Below, in pieces: positions 43,800 through 54,702 of a DNA stretch of 64,000 bases (position 1 is the stretch's first letter; every line of letters begins with the position of its first letter). The DNA comes from Acidimicrobiaceae bacterium (lineage in GTDB: Bacteria > Actinomycetota > Acidimicrobiia > Acidimicrobiales > RAAP-2). The notes below the pieces were generated by a model. That model was not told the DNA's origin and searched no databases. It saw nothing but the letters and a program-made list of their open reading frames with translations. The stretch is from contig PMOI01000010.1 in the NCBI GenBank assembly GCA_003162475.1, forward strand, positions 186,001 through 250,000. The letters are read 5' to 3'. A program made the position numbers and the translations under genes.

Positions 43800-45548
43800 G
43801 TGACGATGCCCAAGGAAATTGAAGCCACCAGTCTGCGCGACCTGCTCTGCGGGTCGGTCAACGAGAATCACGTGGGCGAGCGCGTCAGCGTCTGTGGTTG
43901 GGTGGCGAAGCGACGCGAACACGGCGAGCACCTCGCGTTTCTCGACCTTCGCGACCGCTCGGGAGTGTTACAGGCCGTCGTTGAGGGCTCCGTCGACGTG
44001 CGTAGCGAGTACGTCGTTCGTGTGACCGGTACCGTGACCCCTCGTCCCGAGGGCACCGTCAACGTTCGCTTGGCGACCGGAGCTGTCGAACTCAGTGACT
44101 GCCAAGTCGAAATCCTCTCAATCGCTGACGTCCCGCCCTTTCAACTGGACGACCGAGTCGACATCGACGAGCAGGTCCGACTGCGCTATCGCTACTTGGA
44201 CCTTCGTCGCGAACAGATGCAGCGAAACCTCCGTCTTCGCGCCAAGGTCAACGCGGCGTTGCGACGCTCCATGGACGCGCAGGGTTTCTGCGAAGTGGAG
44301 ACGCCGCTGCTCTGGGCACCGACGCCCGAGGGAGCGCGCGAGTTCGTGGTGCCGTCGCGTCTGCACGAGGGCGAGTTCTACGTCTTGCCCCAAAGTCCCC
44401 AGATCGCCAAGCAACTCTTGATGGTCGGCGGCTTCGACCGCTACTTCCAGATCGCTCGATGCCTTCGTGACGAGGACCTGCGCGCGGACCGCCAGTTCGA
44501 GTTCACCCAACTCGACCTCGAAGCGAGTTTCGTCACACAAGAGGACATCCTGGACTTCGTCTCCGAGGCCGTACTCGACGCCGCCGAAGTAGCGACCGGC
44601 GCGCGCCCGGGTGAGATTGGACGCATGACGTGGGCCGAGGCGCTCGACCACTACGGCACTGATAAGCCCGACCTGCGTTTCGCCATGGTCCTGCAAGACC
44701 TCTCGGAGGTGTTCGCCGCGAGCGAGGTGAAGGCATTCGCGGCACCGACCGTAAAGGCCCTTCGCGTCGCGGAGGGCGCGAGTTTCTCCCGGTCCAAGCT
44801 CGACGCCCTCACCGATCAGGCGAAGAGCCTTGGCGCGAAGGGTCTCGCGTGGTTTCGCGTCACGAGCGAGGGTCTCGACTCACCGCTCGCGAGATTTCTC
44901 AGTGAAAAAGAAGTCGCGGCGATTTCGAGCGTCGACGACGCCCAGATTGGCGACCTCGTGCTCATCGTCGCCGACGAGTACGTCGAAGCTTGTCGAGTGC
45001 TAGGCGCGCTACGCGTCACACTCGGTGCGCGGCCGGTGGGCGAGGGGCCACACCACTACGTGTGGGTGACTGAGTTTCCCCTCTTCGAAGGGATTGACGA
45101 GGACGGCAACCTCCAGGCCGCGCACCACCCCTTCACGATGCCCCACCCCGACGACCTGTCGTTGATCGAGAGTGATCCCCTCAAAGTTCGCTCGCAGGCC
45201 TACGACTTGGTGCTGAACGGTTGGGAACTGGGCAGTGGCTCGGTGCGCATCCACCGAGCTGACATCCAGTCGCGGATCTTTCGCGCGCTCGGCATCAGTG
45301 ACGACGAAGCGCAGAGCCGCTTCGGCTTCCTGCTCGGCGCTTTCAAGTACGGCGCGCCGCCACACGCGGGCTTCGCCTTTGGCATCGACCGCTTGGTCGC
45401 GATCTTCGCGGGGGAGGAGAACATCCGCGAGGTGATCGCTTTTCCAAAGACCCAGTCGGGTAACGACCTCATGACCGGCGCGCCCAAGAGCATTAGCGAA
45501 CGTCAGACGCGCGACCTGCATCTTCGATTCGCCCCTAAAGGTAAGTGA
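43800..45548 (+). CDS. aspS: Aspartyl-tRNA synthetase
   Basis: The 582-residue protein starts with GTG at 43800 or ATG at 43806; the gap to hisS is only a base or a few. The N-terminal OB fold (VSVCGWVAKRREHGEHLAFL) binds the anticodon; the class II core has YLDLRREQMQRNLRLRAKV, FCEVETPLLWAPTPEGAREF, FQIARCLRDEDLRADRQ and the terminal GFAFGIDRLVAIFAG. A bacterial insertion domain is present. Whether it also charges tRNA-Asn depends on a GatCAB complex, not seen here. Confidence 0.95.
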   Translation: MTMPKEIEATSLRDLLCGSVNENHVGERVSVCGWVAKRREHGEHLAFLDLRDRSGVLQAVVEGSVDVRSEYVVRVTGTVTPRPEGTVNVRLATGAVELSDCQVEILSIADVPPFQLDDRVDIDEQVRLRYRYLDLRREQMQRNLRLRAKVNAALRRSMDAQGFCEVETPLLWAPTPEGAREFVVPSRLHEGEFYVLPQSPQIAKQLLMVGGFDRYFQIARCLRDEDLRADRQFEFTQLDLEASFVTQEDILDFVSEAVLDAAEVATGARPGEIGRMTWAEALDHYGTDKPDLRFAMVLQDLSEVFAASEVKAFAAPTVKALRVAEGASFSRSKLDALTDQAKSLGAKGLAWFRVTSEGLDSPLARFLSEKEVAAISSVDDAQIGDLVLIVADEYVEACRVLGALRVTLGARPVGEGPHHYVWVTEFPLFEGIDEDGNLQAAHHPFTMPHPDDLSLIESDPLKVRSQAYDLVLNGWELGSGSVRIHRADIQSRIFRALGISDDEAQSRFGFLLGAFKYGAPPHAGFAFGIDRLVAIFAGEENIREVIAFPKTQSGNDLMTGAPKSISERQTRDLHLRFAPKGK

Positions 45549-45551
45549 CCT

Positions 45552-46874
45552 ACGTCGCTCTTTGACGACGCCGTCAACGAGCGCCTACGCGAGGCGGCGC
45601 CCCTGGCCGAACTCCTGCGCCCACGAACGCTCGACGAGATTGTCGGTCAAGACCACTTAGTGGGCCGCGACGGCCCGCTGCGTCGATTCGTCGAGTCTCG
45701 TCAGTTGACGTCGATGATTCTCTGGGGACCCGCGGGTACCGGCAAGACGACCCTGGCGCGCATCCTCGCGATATCCGCCGACTACGTCATCGAGAGCCTC
45801 TCGGCCGTGTCGAGTGGCGTGAAGGACGTGCGTGAAGCGATTATTCGCGCTCGCGAGCGGCTCGGTCAACACGGACAGCGCACCGTGCTCTTCATCGACG
45901 AAGTGCACCGCTTCAACAAGGCGCAGCAGGACCTCTTGTTGCCCGCCACCGAGACCGGTGAGGTCGTCCTCATCGGCGCGACCACCGAGAATCCCTACTT
46001 CGAGGTGAACGCGGCACTCATGAGTCGTTCGACGTTGTGGCGACTGCACCCGCTGGGCGAAGAAGACCTCGCGACCCTCGTTCGGCGTGGACTAGAACTT
46101 CGTGGCGCACGTATCACCGACGACGCCCTTCGCGCGGTGACCTCGTCAGCTGACGGCGACGCGCGAAGTGCTCTTACGACACTCGACACCGCGATCGTGC
46201 TCGCCACGATGGAGTCCGCGGGCGAAGCCGTCGATGTCAGTCACGTGGCGCGCGCGAGAGACGGGCGTCTCTACCACCAGTCGGCCGACACCCACTACGA
46301 CCAGATCAGCGCCCTCATCAAATCGGTGCGGGGTTCGGACCCCGACGCCGCGCTCTACTGGTTGGTGACGTTGCTCGAGAGTGGCGAGAGTGCTCGGTTC
46401 CTCGCGCGACGCCTCGTCATTCTCGCGAGTGAAGACGTCGGGCTCGCCGATCCGCTGGGTCTCCTGATCGCCGAGTCCGCGGCGCGCGCCGTTGAGTTCG
46501 TGGGACTGCCCGAAGCTCGCCTCACGCTCGCTCACGCGACGCTCACGCTCGCCCTCATGCCCAAGAGCAACTCGGTGACGCGCGCCCTGGGCGCCGCGAC
46601 GGCGGCGGTGCAGTCCGGGGGACTGGTGCAAGTCCCCGCGCACCTGCGCGACGCGTCGTATCGAAGCGCCTCGCTGTTGGGCCACGGTTCCGACTATCGC
46701 TACGCGCACGACTATCCCGACGGGTGGGTTGACCAGCAGTACCTCCCCGACGGTTTCGTCGACGCGACGTTCTTCGATCCTTCTGAATACGGCCGAGAGG
46801 GTCCGCTCGTGGCACAGTGGCGCGCGCGAACGAACCGCTCCCACCAGGGCGAACCACCCGCGCCAGTAGAGTAA
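45552..46874 (+). CDS. rarA: Replication-associated recombination protein RarA, apparent ACG start
   Basis: The AAA+ protein has Walker A GPAGTGKTT, Walker B LFIDEVHRFNKAQQD, sensor GATTENPYFEVNAALMSR and the RarA C-terminal tetramer region (HYDQISALIKSVRGSDPDAALYW). Homology begins well before the first usual start codon (GTG at 45660): the frame upstream reads SLFDDAVNERLREAAPLAEL, exactly the family N terminus, but no ATG, GTG or TTG lies between the aspS stop (45548) and 45660. The codon ACG at 45552 would give the standard N terminus, with AAAGG 10 bases upstream. The product would be 440 residues, the usual length. A sequencing slip or mutated ATG is the alternative. Confidence 0.85.
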   Translation, partial: TSLFDDAVNERLREAAPLAELLRPRTLDEIVGQDHLVGRDGPLRRFVESRQLTSMILWGPAGTGKTTLARILAISADYVIESLSAVSSGVKDVREAIIRARERLGQHGQRTVLFIDEVHRFNKAQQDLLLPATETGEVVLIGATTENPYFEVNAALMSRSTLWRLHPLGEEDLATLVRRGLELRGARITDDALRAVTSSADGDARSALTTLDTAIVLATMESAGEAVDVSHVARARDGRLYHQSADTHYDQISALIKSVRGSDPDAALYWLVTLLESGESARFLARRLVILASEDVGLADPLGLLIAESAARAVEFVGLPEARLTLAHATLTLALMPKSNSVTRALGAATAAVQSGGLVQVPAHLRDASYRSASLLGHGSDYRYAHDYPDGWVDQQYLPDGFVDATFFDPSEYGREGPLVAQWRARTNRSHQGEPPAPVE

Positions 46875-46878
46875 CTCT

Positions 46879-49428
<2,550 letters not shown>

Positions 49429-49435
49429 GAACCCG

Positions 49436-49852
49436 GTGACGCGTTTCCTTGGTCTCGATCCCGGTGCGGTGCGTTGTGGCGTCGCCATCACCGATTCGTC
49501 AGCGACGATGGCGTTTCCGCGACCAGCGCTCCCCAACGACGAGATGCTCATTTCGTCGTTGCAGACTTTGATACAAGAGGAGCGTGTCGGTGCCGTCGTC
49601 GTCGGACGACCCGTGGCGCTGTCGGGCAACGTAACGTCGAGCACGAAACAGGCCGACACGTTCTACCGCGCCCTGGTCGACGCCTTGGTTGCAATCCCCG
49701 TCGTCCAGTGGGACGAACGCCTCACGACCCTTGAAGCCCAGCGATCGCTCTCCCAGGCGGGCCTGAAGGCCAAAGAACACCGCGATCACGTCGACAGCGC
49801 CGCTGCCGTCATCATGCTGCAAAACTATGTTGATGGCCAACATGCTGAGTAG
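49436..49852 (+). CDS. ruvX: YqgF/RuvX-family putative RNase H-fold nuclease
   Basis: The start is the GTG at 49436, giving TRFLGLDPGAVRCGVAITD directly; the longer open frame upstream overlaps alaS and is not needed. The 138-residue RNase H fold keeps Asp in LGLDPG, VVVGRPVALSG, WDERLTTLEAQRSL and the terminal Asp in HVDSAAAVIML. It functions in rRNA processing or as an alternative resolvase. It overlaps mltG by 26 bases or fewer, depending on the start of mltG. Confidence 0.88.
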   Translation: MTRFLGLDPGAVRCGVAITDSSATMAFPRPALPNDEMLISSLQTLIQEERVGAVVVGRPVALSGNVTSSTKQADTFYRALVDALVAIPVVQWDERLTTLEAQRSLSQAGLKAKEHRDHVDSAAAVIMLQNYVDGQHAE

Positions 49853-50846
49853 GCCGCTGGGCCGCGTCGTTCTCGCGCTCGTGGTCGTCATCGTCGTGGG
49901 CGTTGGATGGTTCGCGCTCCAGATCGACCCCATCTTTGCCAGTAAGGGCCGCGAGGTGATCGTCACCGTGCACACTGGCGACTCCTTTTCGACCATCGCC
50001 GGCGAACTGCACGCCAAAGGGGTCATCGCGTCGACGTTGGCCTTTCGTCTCGAGAGTCTCGTCCTCGGAACGCCCCAGGTCCAGACCGGTTCCTATCAAC
50101 TCCGACAGGGTTCGTCGTTCGCGAAGGTGCGCTCGGTGCTGAGTAACGCCCCCAACGTCGAGGTCGTCGTCGCTTCTCCGGGTCTCACCTTGCACGAGAT
50201 CGCTCTTAACGTCGCCAATGACATGGGACCCACCTACGCCAAGCGTTTCGTCGCCGCGACGACGGCCGCGGTCACGCCGAGCACGTTCGCCAACACGGGA
50301 TCCCTCGAAGGGCTCATCGGGGCGGGGACCTACGTCATCGCCCCGACGACGACACCGAGCGAACTCGCGGACAAGATGGTGCGCGGTTTCGAGAAGGAGG
50401 CCGCGTCGCTTGGTCTGACGTCGTCGACGACGATCAACGGACTGAACGCCTACCAGTTGGTGACCGCGGCGTCGATCGTTGAGAAGGAGGGCTACTACCC
50501 GTCCAACATGCCCAAGGTGGCACGCGTCATCTTCAACCGATTGGCGCGTGGCGGGCCTCTGCAGATGGACTCGACGGTGCTCTACTACTTCAAACAGGAC
50601 GGCGGCACCGTCACGTCGGCCGAGCTAGCAACGCCGACGCCGTACAACACCTACCTCAACGCGGGCCTCACGCCGACGCCCATCTGCACGGTGTCGACCT
50701 TCGCCCTCAACGCCGTGCTGCACGCGCCCGCGGGTACGTGGCTGTACTTCACGTTGATCAATAAAAACGGAGATGAAGCATTCTCCACGACGTTCAAACA
50801 GCAACTGGCGAACGAGAAGATTGCGCACAAACTGGGTCTCGAATGA
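49827..50846 (+). CDS. mltG: Endolytic murein transglycosylase MltG
   Basis: The protein has up to 339 residues (in-frame ATGs at 49827, 49833 and 49842). It has one membrane helix (about 12-32), a LysM-like region (TVHTGDSFSTIAGELHAKGV) and the MltG catalytic domain with Glu219 in AASIVEKEGYYP and the conserved FNRLARGGPLQMDSTVLYY and TPYNTYLNAGLTPTPI. It cuts nascent peptidoglycan strands at the membrane. Neighbours ruvX and aroE follow the actinobacterial order. Confidence 0.92.
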   Translation: MLMANMLSRPLGRVVLALVVVIVVGVGWFALQIDPIFASKGREVIVTVHTGDSFSTIAGELHAKGVIASTLAFRLESLVLGTPQVQTGSYQLRQGSSFAKVRSVLSNAPNVEVVVASPGLTLHEIALNVANDMGPTYAKRFVAATTAAVTPSTFANTGSLEGLIGAGTYVIAPTTTPSELADKMVRGFEKEAASLGLTSSTTINGLNAYQLVTAASIVEKEGYYPSNMPKVARVIFNRLARGGPLQMDSTVLYYFKQDGGTVTSAELATPTPYNTYLNAGLTPTPICTVSTFALNAVLHAPAGTWLYFTLINKNGDEAFSTTFKQQLANEKIAHKLGLE

Positions 50847-51625
50847 TCTGGCGCGTCGGGGTCGCAGGTTCACCGGTGGCGCACTCGCTCTCGCCCCAAC
50901 TCCACGAAGTGGGACTTCGCCTCGCTGGTCTCGAGGGTACGTCGACGCGCGTCGAGTTGGGACTGGGCGACGCTGCGCACCTCAGCGTACTGATGTCGAG
51001 TGATTTCGACGCGCTCTCCATCACCGCTCCCTTGAAGCGCGAGGCCTTTGAGCGCAGTGACGAACTCAGTGACGTCGCGCGTCGTACGCAGTCCGTGAAC
51101 TCACTCCTTAAACGCGACGGGACTCTCTACGGCGACAGCACCGACGGCGAGGGCTTCATCAACGCCCTGCGTGCCGAGTACGGATCCGTGGTGGAGAACG
51201 CCCACGCCGTCGTCCTCGGGGCTGGGGGAGCCGCGAGCGCGGTCGTCGACGCGTTGGTGCACCACGGCGTCGCCTCCGTGGCCATTCACGCGCGCAACGA
51301 GGTCAAGGCCGAGGAACTGAGCGGTCGCTATCAGAACGTCTTTCCCAGTTCGCTCGTCTATCGACCGGTGGACCTCATTGTGAACACGGTGCCGGTCGCG
51401 GGGCGCGACGTCGAAGCGGCCGTGTTGCAGGGCGTGCATCACGAGACGGTCGCCGTCGATATCACGTACGATCCGCGAGCGTCGACGTGGCGAACGTTGT
51501 ACGACGACGCGGGTTGTCGCACCCAGAACGGACTCGCGATGCTGGCCTACCAAGCGGCGCTGCAGATGCAGTGGTGGTGGGGCGTTGACATCGACGGGGC
51601 ACAACTCCTCGAGGTGCTTGCGTGA
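50843..51625 (+). CDS. aroE: Shikimate dehydrogenase
   Basis: The 260-residue protein begins WRVGVAGSPVAHSLSPQLHE, the shikimate-binding opening of AroE, and has VVLGAGGAASAVVDAL for NADP binding. The lysine motif reads SITAPLKREAFE where NVTxPxK is usual, and the Asp motif reads GDSTDGEGF in place of GDNTDGxGF; the catalytic Lys and Asp are kept. It reduces 3-dehydroshikimate in the aromatic pathway. It overlaps mltG and the next gene by four bases each. Confidence 0.87.
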   Translation: MIWRVGVAGSPVAHSLSPQLHEVGLRLAGLEGTSTRVELGLGDAAHLSVLMSSDFDALSITAPLKREAFERSDELSDVARRTQSVNSLLKRDGTLYGDSTDGEGFINALRAEYGSVVENAHAVVLGAGGAASAVVDALVHHGVASVAIHARNEVKAEELSGRYQNVFPSSLVYRPVDLIVNTVPVAGRDVEAAVLQGVHHETVAVDITYDPRASTWRTLYDDAGCRTQNGLAMLAYQAALQMQWWWGVDIDGAQLLEVLA

Positions 51626-52764
51626 CCGACACCCTCGGCGCCCTGACCCACCGACTCCGCCCGAAGGACTCGTTCGACCAGGCGCTCTTTTGGAGCATGA
51701 TCGCCCTCGGCGGCACCGGCGTCGTCGCGATCTACTCGGCCACGCGTCAACAGCTCGTGAACCAGGGGTTGAACTCGCACTACTACGTCGAGCGCCAGGG
51801 GTTCTTCATGGTGCTGGGCGTCATCGCCATGTACGTCGTCTCGCGCATTGACTACCGACGCTTCGAGATCGCCGCGACGCCGCTCTACGTGTGTTCGCTC
51901 CTCGCGCTCGCGGGCGTGTTCGTCCTCGGCAAGACCGCGCTCGGCGCGCAACGTTGGTACAGCTTCGGCAGTTCCATCCAGATCCAACCCAGCGAGTTTA
52001 CGGTGCTGTTCTTGATCCTGGCGATCGCGACGTTCTGCGCACGAAGAACCGAAGGCCTCAAGATGTACGACGTCATGCGCTTGCTCGTGATGGCCGTCGT
52101 GCCCCTCGCCCTCATCGTGAAGCAGCCCGACCTCGGCACGTCGGTGATCATCGTCTTGATCGTGTCGGCGATGATGGTCATCGCGGGCGTGCCGCCGCGG
52201 TTCATGACGTTGTTGGCGGTCCTGGGCTCACTAGGCCTCGCCTCGGCGCTCTACCTCGATCTCTTGCAGAAGTACCAGGTCGACCGCTTCGTGTCCTTCC
52301 TCAATCAGAACTCCACGAATCCACAGCTGACCGCCCTGCTCTACGAGGTCAACAACGCCAAAAGCGCGATTGGGTCCGGTGGGGTGTACGGCGCGGGCCT
52401 CTTTCACGGCCTGCAGACCGTGCTCGGCTACGTCCCCGAGCAGCAGACGGACTTCATCTTCACCGCGATCGGTGAGCAGATGGGCTTCATTGGCTCGGTG
52501 CTCGTTGTCTTGTTGTTGGCCTTCGTGTCGTTTCGAATGTTCATCATCGGAAAGAACGCGAAGGACACGATGGGACGACTGCTCTGCATTGGCGTCTTCA
52601 TCTTTTTCGCCTTCAGTTGTTTCGAGAACATCGGCATGACCATGGGCATCATGCCCGTGACGGGAATACCCTTGCCCCTCCTTAGTTACGGCGGCTCGGC
52701 GGAGACCGTCTTCTTCGTCGCGGCCGGCATGGTGCTCTCGGTCTCACGACGCATGGGCAATTAG
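51622..52764 (+). CDS. rodA: SEDS glycosyltransferase, RodA type
   Basis: The 380-residue membrane protein has about ten helices. It shows the SEDS features GAQRWYSFGSSIQIQPSEFT, VKQPDLGTSVIIVLI, the loop with YVPEQQTDFIFTAIGEQMGF and the C-terminal NIGMTMGIMPVTGIPLPLLS, typical of RodA. It polymerises lipid II into glycan strands with a partner class B PBP, which is not in this window. Start is GTG overlapping aroE. Confidence 0.87.
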   Translation: MTDTLGALTHRLRPKDSFDQALFWSMIALGGTGVVAIYSATRQQLVNQGLNSHYYVERQGFFMVLGVIAMYVVSRIDYRRFEIAATPLYVCSLLALAGVFVLGKTALGAQRWYSFGSSIQIQPSEFTVLFLILAIATFCARRTEGLKMYDVMRLLVMAVVPLALIVKQPDLGTSVIIVLIVSAMMVIAGVPPRFMTLLAVLGSLGLASALYLDLLQKYQVDRFVSFLNQNSTNPQLTALLYEVNNAKSAIGSGGVYGAGLFHGLQTVLGYVPEQQTDFIFTAIGEQMGFIGSVLVVLLLAFVSFRMFIIGKNAKDTMGRLLCIGVFIFFAFSCFENIGMTMGIMPVTGIPLPLLSYGGSAETVFFVAAGMVLSVSRRMGN

Positions 52765-52776
52765 GGTTGGTGCCCT

Positions 52777-53268
52777 ATGAGCGACGAGGAACCCACTGAG
52801 GCCGAGGCCGAGGTGGCGAGCGAAGAGTCGAGTAACGACGTCGAGTTGACCCCTGAGCACGTGACGTTTCGAGTGATGCACCTCGAATCGGTGCTGTACG
52901 ACCTGACGGACGCGTCACCCATGATCCACCTCCTCGAGGCGGAATCGCCCTTTCGCTACCTCGTCGTGCCCGTCGCCCTCGCCGACGCCGTGGCGTTACA
53001 GAACGCGCACGGGGCGATCGAGGGGCGCCGTCCGAGTACCCACGAACTCATGACGACGATCTTGACCCGATTACAAGGCGAAGTGATCGCGGCGCGCATC
53101 GTTCGCTACGAGGGCGGCGTCTTTTACGCTGAACTCGATCTCATGACGCCGCGTGGGCGCGAGGTCTTCGACTGTCGCACCAGTGACGCGCTCTCGATGG
53201 CGCTTCGTCAAAGCGTGCCGGCACCGATTCTCTGTGCCGAGGACGTCCTTCAGTCGTACTACGCCTGA
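52777..53268 (+). CDS. Bifunctional nuclease family (BFN/DUF151) protein
   Basis: The 163-residue protein has an acidic N-terminal tail of about 30 residues, then a DUF151 domain: PMIHLLEAESPFRYLVVPV, RPSTHELMTTILTRLQGEV, VRYEGGVFYAELDL and the terminal DCRTSDALSMALRQSVPAPI. Plant and bacterial members are described as nucleases. The 3' end overlaps the convergent SEDS gene by 10 bases. Confidence 0.85.
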   Translation: MSDEEPTEAEAEVASEESSNDVELTPEHVTFRVMHLESVLYDLTDASPMIHLLEAESPFRYLVVPVALADAVALQNAHGAIEGRRPSTHELMTTILTRLQGEVIAARIVRYEGGVFYAELDLMTPRGREVFDCRTSDALSMALRQSVPAPILCAEDVLQSYYA

Positions 53269-54641
53269 GGGAAATGGACGGCGACAATTTCGCCGCCGCG
53301 TTTCTCGGTGTTCCCTTCGTCCGATATCCGCAGCAGTATCGCCACCACGAGGTAGTTCGCGATCAACGAGTTCGCGCCGTAGGCCATGAAGGGCAACGTG
53401 ATGCCGGTGAAGGGCAAAAGACGAAGGATGCCGGCCATGATGAAGAACGCCTGGAAGCCCAAAAGGGCGGTGAGACCCGTCGCGGTGAGGCGCACGAAGT
53501 CCGACGACGCACGTTGCGCGATGCGAAATCCCTCCCCGACGAAGGCGGCGAAGAGACAGAGCACCAAAATAATGCCGAGGAACCCGAGTTCTTCAGCAAT
53601 GGCGGCGAAGATCATGTCCGACGTTATGTAAGGTATGCCACCACCGATGTAGCCCCCTTGGCCGAGGCCTAGTCCCGTGCCCGTAACGCCGCCCGCGGCG
53701 ATCGAGAACCACCCGTAGGCCAGTTGGTGCGAGAAGTTGAAATTCACGGTCGACCAGGGATCGAGCCACTCACTGACGCGACTCTGCACCTGGTGGAACA
53801 GTTGATCGGCGATGAACGCGCCGCCGACCAAGAGCCCGACGCCGAGTACGACGTAGGACTTGAGGCCCGTCGCCACCCACAGCAGCGCGATGAAGAGCGC
53901 GAAGATGAGGATGGCGAAGCCGAGGTCGTTCTCCGCCCCGAGGATGGCGATGGAGAGTCCCCAGGCGGCGAGGATTGGCACGAGCACCTTGGGCGGCACG
54001 AACCTCGCCGGGCCAATGCGCTGCGTGGGAATCGTGAGCAGCTCGCGATTGGCGGCAAAGTAGGACGCGAAGAAGAAGATCAGCAGGATCTTCGAGAACT
54101 CGACCGGCTGAAAAGCGTACGGACCCACGTCAATCCACAGGCGCGCGCCATTCACGGTCTTGCCCACGTGGGGCAAAAGCGGCGCGACCAACAGCCCGAT
54201 CGCCACGACGAGGGTGAGGTAGCGGTAGCGGTCGAGGTCGCGCACGTGGCGAACGACTTTCAGCGTGAAGGCCAGCGCGAGGGCGCTCGCCAAGAACCAG
54301 ATTGACTGACTACGCGCGAGCGGCGGGTCCCATCGCGCGATCTCGACGTAGCCAATGCCGTTCAGTAGGGTGGCGATCGGTAAGAGGACCTGAGAGGAGT
54401 TGGGGGCCCAGCGTGCGACCGCGAAGTGCATCATGAGCGAGATAAGGATCATTCCCCCAAGGAAGAACCCAAAGCGATCGGGCATCTTTCCCTGCGCTCC
54501 CAGCGACGCCAAGACGTAGAAGGCGGTGGTGATAATCCACGCCAGAGCCATCAGACTCAACTCCGTGAAGCGAAGATTTCGCGGCGCGCTCGGTGGCGGC
54601 GCTTTGGCCCGAGCGATCTCGGTACTTGCGTGTCTCGCCAC
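53259..54641 (-). CDS. Second SEDS-family protein (FtsW/RodA type)
   Basis: The 460-residue membrane protein has about 11-12 helices, more than the neighbouring RodA. SEDS hallmarks include GARLWIDVGPYAFQPVEFSK, ILGAENDLGFAILIFALFI, YITSDMIFAAIAEELGFLG and ITLPFMAYGANSLIANY. The length and two extra N-terminal helices resemble actinobacterial RodA (the pbpA-linked type) or FtsW-like proteins. It should be a peptidoglycan glycosyltransferase. No penicillin-binding protein gene accompanies it here. Confidence 0.82.
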   Translation of the reverse strand: MARHASTEIARAKAPPPSAPRNLRFTELSLMALAWIITTAFYVLASLGAQGKMPDRFGFFLGGMILISLMMHFAVARWAPNSSQVLLPIATLLNGIGYVEIARWDPPLARSQSIWFLASALALAFTLKVVRHVRDLDRYRYLTLVVAIGLLVAPLLPHVGKTVNGARLWIDVGPYAFQPVEFSKILLIFFFASYFAANRELLTIPTQRIGPARFVPPKVLVPILAAWGLSIAILGAENDLGFAILIFALFIALLWVATGLKSYVVLGVGLLVGGAFIADQLFHQVQSRVSEWLDPWSTVNFNFSHQLAYGWFSIAAGGVTGTGLGLGQGGYIGGGIPYITSDMIFAAIAEELGFLGIILVLCLFAAFVGEGFRIAQRASSDFVRLTATGLTALLGFQAFFIMAGILRLLPFTGITLPFMAYGANSLIANYLVVAILLRISDEGNTEKRGGEIVAVHFPQA

Positions 54642-54702
54642 GTTTCAACAGTAGTCGTACGATGGTGAGAACCTATTGACTCACTAGAGGGAACCAGTCG
54701 CC

